44,549 nucleotides of DNA from Clostridia bacterium (GCA_017620455.1 JAFZQK010000030.1:1-44549); one strand, 5' to 3'. Counted from the first letter of the stretch, positions 24,037 through 33,180 are shown. A program made the numbers and translations. Notes: generated by a model not told the origin, from the sequence alone.

Positions 24037-24065
24037 TTGACTTTTGCCCGCTCCCGGCTTATAAT
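24037..24065 (+). promoter_or_regulatory. Promoter of the glycine cleavage operon
   Basis: TTGACT (24037-24042), 17 bases, TATAAT (24060-24065). It lies about 25 bases before the first glycine aptamer. Confidence 0.8.
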
Positions 24066-24090
24066 GGCTTTGGAAAAAGCGGATGATAAA

Positions 24091-24257
24091 TCCGGGAGAG
24101 ATCTCGCCGGAACATATTTCCGGAACGGGACGCCGAAGGGGCAGGAAAAACTCTCAGGCAAAAGGATCGGATTTTGACGCACCCTGGAAAGCAGCAATGC
24201 ACCGACGAAGTAAGGCGGCGTTCCGCCGCTGAATCTTTCAGGTGAAAAGACAGGGCA
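24091..24257 (+). promoter_or_regulatory. Tandem glycine riboswitch
   Basis: Two glycine aptamers in series. The first (about 24093-24176) has CGGGAGAG, then CGCCGAAGGGGCA, then ACTCTCAGGCAAAAGGA, the classic gcvT-motif core. The second (about 24178-24257) begins CACCCTGGAAAGC, continues with CACCGACGAAG and ends with TCTTTCAGGTGAAAAGACAG. A terminator follows directly, and gcvT begins about 90 bases later. In this class glycine binding favours readthrough, so the operon should be switched on by excess glycine. Confidence 0.92.
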
Positions 24258-24296
24258 CAGGACCACATTTCCGTGTGGTTTTGTGCCCTGTTTTCT
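24250..24296 (+). terminator. Riboswitch expression-platform terminator
   Basis: ACAGGGCACA and ACCAC at the left pair with GTGGT and TGTGCCCTGT at the right, followed by TTTTCTGTT. The left arm begins within the last bases of the second aptamer (AGACAGGG), so aptamer closure and terminator formation compete. Confidence 0.8.
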
Positions 24297-24343
24297 GTTC
24301 CGGACGGGCCCCCGCGCGGCCCACAGCAAAGGAGGAAAAGCCC

Positions 24344-25429
24344 ATGGACGGCAAAAAGACCCCTCTGTACGGCGCCCATCTCGCCGCGGGCGGAAAAATG
24401 GTGGAATTCGGCGGATACTGCCTTCCGGTCCAGTATGAAACCGGCGTGATCCGCGAGCACATGGCCGTCCGCACGGCGTGCGGCCTGTTCGACGTTTCCC
24501 ACATGGGGGAGATCCTGGTGGAGGGCGAAGGGGCGGTGGCTTACCTCAACCGCCTCCTGACCAACGATTATACCGTCATGCGGCCGGGGCAGGCCCGGTA
24601 CAGCCCCATGTGCCGGGAGGACGGCGGCACGGTAGACGATCTGATCGTCTACAAGATCCGGGACGACAGCTACTTCGTGGTGGTGAACGCCGCCAATAAG
24701 GAAAAAGACTTTGCCTGGATGAAGGCCCATCAGACCGAAAATACGTCCGTTTCCGACGTATCGGACCGATACGCCCAGATCGCCCTGCAGGGGCCGAAGG
24801 CGGAAGTCCTCCTCCGGCGGCTGACCGGGGAGCTGCCCGAAAAATACTACACGGCGCTGTTCGATGCCCGGGTGGACGGCATCCCCTGCATCCTTTCCCG
24901 CACCGGCTATACCGGCGAGGACGGATTTGAAATGTATCTGGCGCCGGACCGGGCGGAAGCGCTGTGGACGCTCCTTCTGCAGACGGGAAAAGCAGACGGC
25001 CTCATCCCCTGCGGCCTCGGCGCCCGGGACACCCTGCGCCTGGAAGCCGCCATGCCCCTCTACGGCCACGAGCTCAGCGATACGATCACGCCTCTGGAGG
25101 CGGGCCTCCGTTCCTTCGTTAAATTGGAAAAGCCCGGATTCATCGGCCGGGAGGCGCTGCTTGCCCAGGCGTCGCCCCCGCGGCGCCGGGTGGGCCTGAA
25201 AATCACGGGCCGGGGCATCGCCCGGGAGCATCAGGAGGTATTCCTGGACGGCCAGCCCGTGGGCATGACCACCTCCGGCACCCACTGCCCCTTCCTGAAC
25301 GGCCCCTACGCCATGGCGCTGGTCCGGGCAGACGTGCCGGCCCAGGGCGCCCGGGTGGAGGTGGACGTCCGGGGGCGGCGGGTGGAAGCGGAAACCGTCC
25401 CCCTCCCCTTCTACCGCAGGCCCCGGTAA
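24344..25429 (+). CDS. gcvT: Glycine cleavage system T protein (aminomethyltransferase)
   Basis: The T protein moves the aminomethyl carbon from lipoyl-GcvH to tetrahydrofolate, releasing ammonia. The 361-residue product follows AAAGGAGGAA (24328-24337). It shows KTPLYGAHLAAGGKMVEFGG at the N-terminus, then GLFDVSHMGE, the QARYSPM folate-site loop, RTGYTGEDGFE, and the C-terminal GTHCPFLN (TSGT-type) element. The catalytic Asp is in the FDVSHMG segment region as in other GcvT proteins. First gene of the riboswitch-controlled operon. Confidence 0.95.
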   Translation: MDGKKTPLYGAHLAAGGKMVEFGGYCLPVQYETGVIREHMAVRTACGLFDVSHMGEILVEGEGAVAYLNRLLTNDYTVMRPGQARYSPMCREDGGTVDDLIVYKIRDDSYFVVVNAANKEKDFAWMKAHQTENTSVSDVSDRYAQIALQGPKAEVLLRRLTGELPEKYYTALFDARVDGIPCILSRTGYTGEDGFEMYLAPDRAEALWTLLLQTGKADGLIPCGLGARDTLRLEAAMPLYGHELSDTITPLEAGLRSFVKLEKPGFIGREALLAQASPPRRRVGLKITGRGIAREHQEVFLDGQPVGMTTSGTHCPFLNGPYAMALVRADVPAQGARVEVDVRGRRVEAETVPLPFYRRPR

Positions 25430-25498
25430 ATACGCCCGCGGGCGTCAGATCCGAAATCCTTGCACCGTACATACAAATCATTGAAGGAGGACTGAACC

Positions 25499-25876
25499 AT
25501 GACTTTCCCGAAAAACCTCATGTACACCAAGACCCACGAATGGGTGCTGTTCGCCGAGGACGGAAGCGCCGCCGTCGGCATCACGGACTACGCCCAGGAT
25601 CAGCTGGGCGATCTGGTCTTCGTCAACCTGCCGGAAAAAGGCGATCCGGTCACGGCGGGCGAGAGCTTTGCCGACGTGGAATCCGTAAAGGCGGTGTCCG
25701 ACGTGCTTTCCCCGGTGACGGGCGAAGTGGCGGAAATCAACGAACTGCTGGCGGACGAGCCCCAGCGGATGAACCAGGCGCCCTATGACAGCTGGTTCGT
25801 CAAGGTCCAAAACATCACGGACCGGGCGGAGCTCATGGACGCGGAAGCCTACCAGGCCTACACGGCCTCCTGCTGA
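25499..25876 (+). CDS. gcvH: Glycine cleavage system H protein (lipoyl carrier)
   Basis: The 125-residue product has the lipoyl domain pattern KTHEWV at the start, [12 protein letters not shown], and the lipoylation site [11 protein letters not shown] with Lys64. It carries the aminomethyl group between the P, T and L proteins. GcvH is the substrate of the lipoate ligase encoded later in the same operon. It starts after a GAAGGAGG site, 69 bases behind gcvT. Confidence 0.95.
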   Translation: MTFPKNLMYTKTHEWVLFAEDGSAAVGITDYAQDQLGDLVFVNLPEKGDPVTAGESFADVESVKAVSDVLSPVTGEVAEINELLADEPQRMNQAPYDSWFVKVQNITDRAELMDAEAYQAYTASC

Positions 25877-25895
25877 CGCCACGGGAGGGAGAAGC

Positions 25896-27215
25896 ATGGC
25901 GACTTACGTACCTGTCACCCGGGAGGAAGAAGCATCCATGCTGGAAGCTTGCGGCCTCCGGCAACTGGACGACCTTTACGGCGACGTGCCCTCCTCCGTC
26001 CGGCTGCGGACGCCGCTGAACATCCCCTCCGGCATGGCCGAAATGGGCGTGCGGCGGGAAATGGAAAGGCTGGCCGGGCAGAACACCGTTTTCCCCACCG
26101 TTTTCCGGGGCGCCGGCGCTTACCGTCATCTGATCCCCGCCATCGTGGATACCGTGACGGGCCACGAGGCCTTCCGCACGGCCTATACCCCCTACCAGGC
26201 GGAAATCAGCCAGGGCGTGCTGCAGTCGATCTTTGAATTCCAGACGGACATCTGCGAGCTCACCGGCATGGAAGCGGCCAACGCCAGCGTGTACGACGGG
26301 GCCTGCGCCGCGGCGGAAGGCTGCGAAATGTGCCGGGAAAGGAAGCGCAGCAGGATCCTGGTATCGGAGAGCGTGGACCCCAAGATCCTGTCGGTGATCC
26401 GCACCTACGCTTTCGGCCGGGACGTGCCGGTGGAGACGGCGCCCCTGCTGAACGGCGTCACCGATCCCGCGGCCCTGGCCCCGCTCCTGGGGGAGGACGT
26501 ATCCTGCCTGGTGGTGCAGCAGCCGAATTACTTCGGCTGCCTGGAGGATCTGGATGCGCTGACGCAGCGCGCCCACGAAAGCGGCGCGCGGATCGTGGTC
26601 CACTGCAATCCCATCGCCATGGCGATTTTGAAAACCCCCGGCGAATGCGGCGCGGACATCGCCGTGGGGGAAGGCCAGCCCCTGGGCATCCCGCTTTCCT
26701 GGGGCGGCCCCTATCTGGGGTTCATGGCCTGCACCGCCAAGCTCATGCGCCGCCTGCCCGGGCGGATCGTGGGCGAAACCACGGACGCGGAGGGCCGCCG
26801 GGCCTTCGTGCTGACCCTGCAGGCCAGGGAGCAGCACATCCGCCGGGAAAAGGCATCCTCCAACATCTGCTCCAACGAGGCGCTGTGCGCCATGCGGGCC
26901 GCCGCTTACCTGGCCGCCATGGGGCCGAACGGGCTGAAGCAGGCCGCGCTTCAGTGCGCCGCGAAGGCGCATTATCTGCAAAAAGCGCTGGAAGAGGCCG
27001 GCCTTGCCCCCGTCTATCCGGATCAGCCCTTCTTCCACGAATTCGTGACGGAATGCCCGGACGCGGAAAAGCTGCTCTCCGCCCTGCGGAAAGAAGGCAT
27101 CCTGGGCGGGCTGCCCCTGGCGGGGAAGCGCATGCTCTGGTGCGCCACGGAAATGAACGCCCGGGAAGAAATGGACCGGGCGGCGGCCGTCGCAAGGGAG
27201 GTGATCCGGCTGTGA
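25896..27215 (+). CDS. gcvPA: Glycine dehydrogenase (decarboxylating), subunit 1
   Basis: The P protein decarboxylates glycine with PLP; in Firmicutes it is split into two chains. This is the N-terminal half at 439 residues, starting MATYVPVTREEEASMLEACG after GGGAGGG (25884-25890). It contains the conserved YTPYQAEISQGVLQSIFEFQ region (quoted here only up to its core), TGMEAANASVYDGA, and late SNICSNEALCA. It lacks the PLP lysine, which is on subunit 2. The stop overlaps the gcvPB start (GTGA). Confidence 0.94.
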   Translation: MATYVPVTREEEASMLEACGLRQLDDLYGDVPSSVRLRTPLNIPSGMAEMGVRREMERLAGQNTVFPTVFRGAGAYRHLIPAIVDTVTGHEAFRTAYTPYQAEISQGVLQSIFEFQTDICELTGMEAANASVYDGACAAAEGCEMCRERKRSRILVSESVDPKILSVIRTYAFGRDVPVETAPLLNGVTDPAALAPLLGEDVSCLVVQQPNYFGCLEDLDALTQRAHESGARIVVHCNPIAMAILKTPGECGADIAVGEGQPLGIPLSWGGPYLGFMACTAKLMRRLPGRIVGETTDAEGRRAFVLTLQAREQHIRREKASSNICSNEALCAMRAAAYLAAMGPNGLKQAALQCAAKAHYLQKALEEAGLAPVYPDQPFFHEFVTECPDAEKLLSALRKEGILGGLPLAGKRMLWCATEMNAREEMDRAAAVAREVIRL

Positions 27216-28618
27216 AGCTGATCTTTGAAAAAGGCCGTCCCGGCCGCGGAACGGATTATCTGGGCCCCTGCGACGTGCCCGAAGCCGAAATCGGCGGCGC
27301 GAAGCGGGAACGCCCGCTGCGGCTGCCCGAGGTATCCGAAACGGAAGTGGACCGGCATTATTCCCTGCTGGCCCGGCACACCCACGGCGTCAACGACGGC
27401 TTCTATCCCCTGGGCTCCTGCACGATGAAATACAATCCCGCCGTCAACGAATACGCCGCCTCCCTTCCGGGCTTCACCCAGGTGCATCCCCTGCAGGAAG
27501 CGGATACCGCGGCGGGCTGCCGGGAGGTATGCCGGCGGCTGAAAAGCATGCTGTGCGAGATCACCGGCATGGACGATATGACCCTGCAGCCGGCCGCCGG
27601 GGCCCATGGGGAATTCACGGGCCTGCTGCTGATCAAGGCGTATCACAGGGCGATGGGGCATACGGGGCGGAACAAGATCCTGGTGCCCGATTCGGCCCAC
27701 GGGACGAACCCGGCCAGCGCCTCCATGGCGGGCTTCGAGGTGGTCAGCATCGCTTCCGATGAAAACGGATTCGTGGATCTGGCGGCGCTTCAAGCCGCCG
27801 TGGGCGAGGATACCGCCGGGTTGATGCTCACCAACCCCAACACCGTGGGGCTGTTCGATCCCCAGATCCTGGAGATCACCCGCATCGTTCACGAGGCCGG
27901 GGGCCTGAACTACTACGACGGCGCCAACCTGAACGCCATCATGGGCATCGCCCGCCCCGGCGACATGGGATTCGACGTGGTACACCTCAATTTGCACAAG
28001 ACCTTTTCCACCCCCCACGGCGGCGGCGGCCCGGGCAGCGGCCCCAGCGGCTGCAAGCATTTCCTTTCGCCCTTCCTGCCGGGGAAGGACACCCCGGAAT
28101 CCATCGGGAACGTGCGGTCCTTCGGGGGGAATTTCCTGGTGGCCGTCCGGGCCCTGGCCTACCTGATGACCATCGGGCGGGAGGGCGTGCCGGACGCCGC
28201 GAAGCACGCCGTGCTCAACGCCAATTACATGCGGGTGAAGCTGGCGGATCTCTTCCCCATGGCCTATGATCGGATCTGCATGCACGAATTCGTGATGACC
28301 CTGGAAAAGCTCAAGGAGGAAACCGGCGTTTCCGCCTTGGACGCGGCAAAAGCCATGCTGGACCACGGCATCCATCCCCCCACCATGTACTTCCCCCTGA
28401 TCGTTCACGAAGCGCTGATGGTGGAGCCCACCGAAACGGAGACCCGGGAAACCCTGGACGAAGCCGTGGAAGTGCTGCGGGGGATCTGGCAATCAGCCCA
28501 CGACGACCCCGAAAGCATGCACCTTCTGCCCCGTACCACCCCCGTCCGCAGGCCGGACGAGGTCTCCGCGGCGCGCAACCCGCGGATCCGCTATGATTTC
28601 GAAGCTGTACGTGGCTGA
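27212..28618 (+). CDS. gcvPB: Glycine dehydrogenase (decarboxylating), subunit 2
   Basis: This subunit starts with GTG at 27212, overlapping the gcvPA stop (GTGA), with AAGGGAGG ahead. The 468-residue product carries the PLP-binding Lys in LNLHKTFSTPHGGGGPG (about Lys263) and the conserved YPLGSCTMKYNP, DSAHGTNPASA and LTNPNTVGLFD segments. With GcvPA it forms the active P protein. Its 3' end overlaps the lipoate ligase gene by 26 bases, an unusually long overlap that indicates tight coupling. Confidence 0.94.
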   Translation: MKLIFEKGRPGRGTDYLGPCDVPEAEIGGAKRERPLRLPEVSETEVDRHYSLLARHTHGVNDGFYPLGSCTMKYNPAVNEYAASLPGFTQVHPLQEADTAAGCREVCRRLKSMLCEITGMDDMTLQPAAGAHGEFTGLLLIKAYHRAMGHTGRNKILVPDSAHGTNPASASMAGFEVVSIASDENGFVDLAALQAAVGEDTAGLMLTNPNTVGLFDPQILEITRIVHEAGGLNYYDGANLNAIMGIARPGDMGFDVVHLNLHKTFSTPHGGGGPGSGPSGCKHFLSPFLPGKDTPESIGNVRSFGGNFLVAVRALAYLMTIGREGVPDAAKHAVLNANYMRVKLADLFPMAYDRICMHEFVMTLEKLKEETGVSALDAAKAMLDHGIHPPTMYFPLIVHEALMVEPTETETRETLDEAVEVLRGIWQSAHDDPESMHLLPRTTPVRRPDEVSAARNPRIRYDFEAVRG

Positions 28619-29600
28619 AAGCCCCTCCTTCTCCGCGCCGGAAAACCTGGCCACGGAAGCCGTGCTGACGGGCTGCGCCGCCCCGGGGGAGATCATCCTT
28701 TTTCTCTGGCAGAATGAAAAAACCGTGGTGATCGGCAAAAACCAGAACGCCTGGAAGGAATGCCGCCTCTCCCCCCTGCTCCGGGACGGCGGCACGCTGG
28801 TGCGCCGGCTGTCCGGCGGCGGCGCGGTTTTCCATGATCTGGGCAATCTGAATATTTCCTTCTGCGTTTCCCGCCCGGAGGAGGATATCCCCCGGCAGAC
28901 GCGGGTCATCCTGAACGCCCTGCGCAGCCTGGGCGTTCAGGCTTCCTGCAGCGGACGGAACGATCTGGAGCTCGACGGGCGGAAGTTTTCCGGCCACGCC
29001 TCCTACCGGCAGGGCGCCGCCTGCTGCCATCACGCCACGCTGATGCTGCAGGTGGACCAAGCGGCGCTGGAAAAATACCTGTGCGTTTCCCCCCTGAAGC
29101 TCCGCTCCCGGGGCGTGGATTCGGTGCGCGCCCGGGTGGTGAACCTGGCGGACCGGTTCCCGGCCCTGACGGTCCCCGCCCTGCGCGGGGCGCTGGCGCA
29201 GGCTTTCGGGGAAGAATACGCCCTTCCCCCCGCGCCCTTCCCGTGGGAAGAGCGGCTGACGGACGCCCTCCGCGCCCGGCGGGAGGAAATGCAAACGCGC
29301 TTTGCCTCCTGGGAATGGACCTTCGGCCGCAGGATCCCCTTCGATCTTGCAAAGCAGGCCCGCTTCCCCTGGGGCGGAGCGGAAATGCAGCTCTGCGTGA
29401 CGGGCGGGCGCATCCGGGACTGCAAATGCTACACCGACGCCCTGGACCCCCTGTGGACGGAAGGAATGGAGCGCGCCCTGCTGGGCGTCCGCTTTGCGCC
29501 GGAGGAGATCCGCGCCGTCTTTTCCTCCCTGCCGCCAGGAGAGGACCCCCGGATGCGGGAGGATCTGGAACAGATGCTGCTGAAAATGACGGAAGAATGA
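28593..29600 (+). CDS. lplA: Lipoate-protein ligase
   Basis: The enzyme activates lipoate with ATP and attaches it to carrier proteins. The 335-residue product has RRLSGGGAVFHDLGNLN from 71, the catalytic-lysine segment DGRKFSGHA with Lys131, and a C-terminal accessory domain of about 100 residues (WTFGRRIPF onward), so it looks like a complete two-domain LplA. It starts inside the end of gcvPB and precedes lpdA by 10 bases. Placing it in the operon means GcvH can be lipoylated by a co-expressed enzyme using scavenged lipoate; no lipoate synthase gene is seen here. Confidence 0.92.
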   Translation: MISKLYVAESPSFSAPENLATEAVLTGCAAPGEIILFLWQNEKTVVIGKNQNAWKECRLSPLLRDGGTLVRRLSGGGAVFHDLGNLNISFCVSRPEEDIPRQTRVILNALRSLGVQASCSGRNDLELDGRKFSGHASYRQGAACCHHATLMLQVDQAALEKYLCVSPLKLRSRGVDSVRARVVNLADRFPALTVPALRGALAQAFGEEYALPPAPFPWEERLTDALRARREEMQTRFASWEWTFGRRIPFDLAKQARFPWGGAEMQLCVTGGRIRDCKCYTDALDPLWTEGMERALLGVRFAPEEIRAVFSSLPPGEDPRMREDLEQMLLKMTEE

Positions 29601-29610
29601 GGAGGGCACC

Positions 29611-30981
29611 ATGCAGGGATTTGATCTGGTCGTCATCGGTGCGGGCCCGGGGGGCTATGAAACGGCCCTGGCCGCCGCCGCGGACATGCGGGTGGCCCTG
29701 GTGGAAAAGGACGAGCTGGGCGGCACCTGCCTGAACCGCGGCTGCATCCCCACCAAATCGCTGCTGCACACGGCGGAATTGCTGGAGGCCATCCGCCGCA
29801 GCGATGTCTTCGGCATCCGGGCTGAGGAAGCCGATTGCGATTTCGCCGCGGTGCACGCGCGCAAGGAGCAGGTGGTCCGGCAGCTGCGGGACGGCATCGC
29901 CCTGCGGCTGAAGCAGAAAAAGATCCCCGTTTTCAAAGGCGTCGGGGACATCCTGGACGCCCGCACCGTCCGCGTCCGCGGCGCGGAGGGAGAAACGCTG
30001 CTGAAAACGGAAAACATCCTGATCGCCACCGGCTCCCGGCCCGCCCTTCCCCCCATCCCGGGCATTTCCTGCCCCCACGTGGAAACCAGCGACACCCTGC
30101 TGGAAAAAACCGACGGCGTCTATCCCCGGCTGCTGATCGTGGGGGGCGGCGTGATCGGGGTGGAGTTCGCCTCCGTCTTTTCCTCGCTGGGCAGCGCCGT
30201 CACCATCGTGGAGGCCACGCCCCGGCTGGTGGGAAACATGGATAAGGAAATCAGCCAGAGCCTGAAAATGCTCCTGAAAAAGCGCGGGATGCAAGTATAC
30301 TGCGATACCCGGGTGCAGGAGATCCGGGAGGACGGCGCGGGCCTGCGCTGCCTTTGCCTGCAGGGGGATACGCCCCTGGAGCTTTCCGCGGACGGGATCC
30401 TCGTCTGCGTGGGCCGCAGGCCCTGTGCGGACGGGCTGTTTTCCGGCGGCTTCTCCGTGGCGCAGGACCGGGGGCGGATCCTGGTGGACGAGCATTTTCA
30501 GACCAGCCGCCCCGGGATTTACGCTATCGGGGACGTGACCGGCGGCATGATGCTGGCCCACGCCGCCGTCGCCCAGGGAAAATGCGCCCTGGCCCGTATG
30601 CTGGGCAGGACGCCCCCGGTGGCGCTGATCGTCCCGGCGTGCATCTATACGGACCCGGAGATCGCCTCCGTGGGCCTGACCCTGGAGGACGCCCGGGACG
30701 CGGGCCTGCAGGCGGACAGCCGCAAATACCCCATGTCCGCCAATGGAAAAAGCCTGCTTTCCCAGCAGGAGAGGGGCTTCATCAAGGTGGTTTACGACCG
30801 GGAAAGCCACCGTCTCCTGGGCGCCCATCTCATGTGCGCCAGGGCGTCGGACCTGATCAGCGAAATGACCCAGGCCCTGGCACGGGGGAGCACCCTGGAG
30901 GAGCTGGCCTCCGTGATCCGTCCGCATCCCACCTTCAGCGAGGGCGTCACCGAGGCCGTGACGCTGCCCCGGGAAACGTAA
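29611..30981 (+). CDS. lpdA: Dihydrolipoyl dehydrogenase (L protein, E3)
   Basis: The L protein reoxidises dihydrolipoyl-GcvH with FAD and NAD+. The 456-residue product has an FAD-binding GAGPGG at 10-15, redox cysteines in GGTCLNRGCIPTK (C40 and C45), an NAD-binding VGGGVIGVEFAS, a second FAD motif GDVTGGMMLAH, and the C-terminal HPTFSEGVTEA with the catalytic His and Glu. It lacks an N-terminal lipoyl domain. It is the last gene of the operon. No strong terminator follows; the next promoter begins about 30 bases later. Confidence 0.95.
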   Translation: MQGFDLVVIGAGPGGYETALAAAADMRVALVEKDELGGTCLNRGCIPTKSLLHTAELLEAIRRSDVFGIRAEEADCDFAAVHARKEQVVRQLRDGIALRLKQKKIPVFKGVGDILDARTVRVRGAEGETLLKTENILIATGSRPALPPIPGISCPHVETSDTLLEKTDGVYPRLLIVGGGVIGVEFASVFSSLGSAVTIVEATPRLVGNMDKEISQSLKMLLKKRGMQVYCDTRVQEIREDGAGLRCLCLQGDTPLELSADGILVCVGRRPCADGLFSGGFSVAQDRGRILVDEHFQTSRPGIYAIGDVTGGMMLAHAAVAQGKCALARMLGRTPPVALIVPACIYTDPEIASVGLTLEDARDAGLQADSRKYPMSANGKSLLSQQERGFIKVVYDRESHRLLGAHLMCARASDLISEMTQALARGSTLEELASVIRPHPTFSEGVTEAVTLPRET

Positions 30982-31011
30982 GGGACCCCGGCGGCGCAGG
31001 GGAGAATTGGA

Positions 31012-31040
31012 TTGACAAGCCGCGGCAACAGTAGTATAAT
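31012..31040 (+). promoter_or_regulatory. Consensus promoter of the phosphofructokinase gene
   Basis: TTGACA (31012-31017), 17 bases, TATAAT (31035-31040), both perfect matches, giving a leader of about 180 nt. Confidence 0.8.
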
Positions 31041-31045
31041 TTTTC

Positions 31046-31224
31046 AGGTTATGATCCTTTTGCCTGCCGGCCCCCGATGCGGGCGCGGGGCATAGCGGAA
31101 GGATCGCCCCGGGAGGGCGCGGGCCTGTCCGCCCCGCCCCGGAAAAAGGCGCACCACGGGCGGCCTGCCGGGCATTTTTCAGTGCTCCGGCGGCTGTACA
31201 AGAAAAAAGAAATGAGGAAATGAC
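31046..31224 (+). promoter_or_regulatory. Long GC-rich leader of the phosphofructokinase gene
   Basis: About 180 bases separate the promoter from the ATG. GATCCTT (31053-31059) can pair with AAGGATC (31099-31105) around an inner GC-rich stem, and a T-run lies at 31174-31178. I recognise no known riboswitch. The leader may simply stabilise an abundant mRNA. Confidence 0.35.
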
Positions 31225-32457
31225 ATGAAAGGCAACGTTCTCGTCGGTCAGTCCGGCGGCCCCACGGCCGTCATCAACTCCAGCCTCGCGGGCGTGTTCA
31301 AGGCCGCGACGGAACTCGGCTACGGCAAAGTGTACGGCATGCGCCACGGCATCCAGGGCTTCCTGCAGGGGAAGTACGTGGATATGGCCGAACAGATCCG
31401 CAACGACCTGGATCTGGAGCTGCTCAAGCACACCCCCTCCGCTTTCCTGGGCAGCTGCCGCTATAAGCTGCCGGAAATCGACCAGGACAACGCGATCTTC
31501 GACCGCATCTTCGCCCTGCTGGACGAGCTGAACATCGAAGTGTGCATCTACATCGGCGGCAACGACTCCATGGATACCATCCGCAAGCTGTACGACTACG
31601 GCCAGAAGATCGGCTCCACGCGGAAGTTCGTGGGCTGCCCCAAGACCATCGACAACGACCTGGCCATCACCGACCATACCCCCGGCTTCGGCAGCGCCGC
31701 CAAGTACATCGCCACCTCCACCAAGGAAATCATCTGCGACGCGGTGGCCTTCGCCAACAAGAAGAACGTCAACATCGTGGAGATCATGGGCCGCAACGCG
31801 GGCTGGCTGACCGGCGCCGCCGCGCTTTCCAAGGGCGATGACTGCGTCGGCCCCGACCTGATCTATCTGCCCGAGCTGCCCTTCAGCATCGAAGGCTTCG
31901 TGGACGAAGTGAAGACGCTGCTGGAAACCAAGGACGTGGTCACCGCCGTGGTATCCGAAGGCATCAAGACCGCGGAAGGCAAGTACGTCTGCGAATACGC
32001 CTCCAGCTCCAAGACCACCGACGCCTTCGGCCATCTTCAGATGTCCGGCACCGCCGCGTATCTGGCCTCCGTGGTTCAGGGCCAGCTGGGCTGCAAGACC
32101 CGCGCCATCGAATTCTCCACCCTGCAGCGCGCCGCCTCCCACATGGCCAGCAAGGTGGACGTGGACGAAGCGTTCAACGCGGGCAGCGCCACCGTGCGAG
32201 CCGCGGACAAGGGCATTTCCGGCGTGATGGTGCTCATCAAGCGGGTGAACGACAATCCCTATCAGAGCGGCAACGACGTGTACGACGTGCACAACATCGC
32301 CAACGCCGAAAAGGTGGTCCCCCGGGAATGGATCAACGAAAAGGGCAACGGCGTGACCCAGCAGTTCATCGATTACGTGCGTCCCCTGATTCAGGGCTAC
32401 GACGTGCCCGTGATGGTGAACGGCGTGCCCCGCCATCTGGTGCTCAGGGAAGAATAA
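31225..32457 (+). CDS. pfp: 6-phosphofructokinase, pyrophosphate-dependent type
   Basis: The enzyme phosphorylates fructose-6-phosphate at C1. The 410-residue product has the phosphofructokinase fold with GQSGGPTAVINSS at the N-terminus. Two positions tell PPi- from ATP-users: the phosphate-loop GGNDS at 111-115 has Asp where ATP enzymes have Gly, and PKTIDND at 139-145 has Lys where ATP enzymes have Gly. Both favour pyrophosphate. The EIMGRNAGWLTG segment is also present. The first aspartate of the usual GGDxS is Asn here. The codons look like those of a highly expressed gene. It has a consensus promoter and a long leader. Confidence 0.88.
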   Translation: MKGNVLVGQSGGPTAVINSSLAGVFKAATELGYGKVYGMRHGIQGFLQGKYVDMAEQIRNDLDLELLKHTPSAFLGSCRYKLPEIDQDNAIFDRIFALLDELNIEVCIYIGGNDSMDTIRKLYDYGQKIGSTRKFVGCPKTIDNDLAITDHTPGFGSAAKYIATSTKEIICDAVAFANKKNVNIVEIMGRNAGWLTGAAALSKGDDCVGPDLIYLPELPFSIEGFVDEVKTLLETKDVVTAVVSEGIKTAEGKYVCEYASSSKTTDAFGHLQMSGTAAYLASVVQGQLGCKTRAIEFSTLQRAASHMASKVDVDEAFNAGSATVRAADKGISGVMVLIKRVNDNPYQSGNDVYDVHNIANAEKVVPREWINEKGNGVTQQFIDYVRPLIQGYDVPVMVNGVPRHLVLREE

Positions 32458-32482
32458 GCGATCAAACCGGTTTTCCGGATCA

Positions 32483-32545
32483 AAAAAGCCGGGAGGCGGG
32501 CCGAAGATGAGCATGCTCATCCCGCGGCCGTCCCCCGGCTTTTTC
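32483..32545. terminator. Bidirectional terminator between convergent genes
   Basis: AAAAAGCCGGG at the left pairs with CCCGGCTTTTT at the right; CGG-CCG pairing extends it inward. Its tip holds a perfect 16-base palindrome, GATGAGCATGCTCATC (32506-32521). A-run and T-run flanks suit termination from both sides. Confidence 0.85.
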
Positions 32546-32551
32546 GTAGGA

Positions 32552-33151
32552 TCATTCGCCCCGTTCCTTTTCCATCTCCCGCATGAACAAAAGCAGAAAC
32601 GCGTGGCGCTCCTCCGCCATTTCCCGGGCGGCGGGGGTGTTCATCCCGTCCCGCAGCAGCAGCAGCTTTTCCCGGAAATGCGCCAGGGAATCCTCCAGGC
32701 TGCGGCCGTGGGCGCCGCCGTAGGCGAAGGTGCGGGCAATGCCGACGGCGCCCAGGGCGTCCAGGCGGTCCGCATCCTGCACGATGCGGCCCTCCGGCGT
32801 GTCCGGGCGGCGCAGACGGTTGCGGCTGAAGGAAACGCCGTTGACGATGCGGCAGATCCGATCCGCCCGTTCCGCCGGCACGCCGTTTTCCCCAAGGAAC
32901 GTCCGGGCGTTTGCGTTGTTTTCGGTGGCGAACAGCTTCGGATCGTCCGCGTCGTGCAGCAATGCGGCCAGGGCGATCAGCTGCCGGTCGCAGGGCCCCT
33001 CCGCGTCCGCCAGGCGCAGGGCGTTTTCGCACACCCGCAGGGCATGGTCCGCCCCGTGGCCGGTGCTTTCCCCCCGGAAAAGAGCCCGCGTCCATTCCGC
33101 GGCCCGGGCGATCAGGGAATCCTGGCGCATCGCGCTTTCCGTACGGCTCAT
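32552..33151 (-). CDS. HD-domain phosphohydrolase
   Basis: Start at 33151 chosen because AAGGAGG lies just upstream; an in-frame ATG at 33178 has no such site. The 199-residue product has the HD-domain pattern: GHGADHALRV (H32, H36), ALLHDADD with the H66-D67 pair, then a later IVQDADRLDALGA with the conserved Asp. This matches the small YedJ/YpgQ-like hydrolases of nucleotide or other phosphate esters, with a metal centre. Substrate unknown. It is divergent from the GH113-like gene and convergent with pfp. Confidence 0.83.
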   Translation of the reverse strand: MSRTESAMRQDSLIARAAEWTRALFRGESTGHGADHALRVCENALRLADAEGPCDRQLIALAALLHDADDPKLFATENNANARTFLGENGVPAERADRICRIVNGVSFSRNRLRRPDTPEGRIVQDADRLDALGAVGIARTFAYGGAHGRSLEDSLAHFREKLLLLRDGMNTPAAREMAEERHAFLLLFMREMEKERGE

Positions 33152-33180
33152 ATCCGCCGCCTCCTTCCTTTTTCCCACTG

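Noticed and set aside
28906..32520. A 1204-codon minus-strand frame across lplA, lpdA and pfp.
   Set aside because: Antisense shadow of three recognised genes with no plausible fold.
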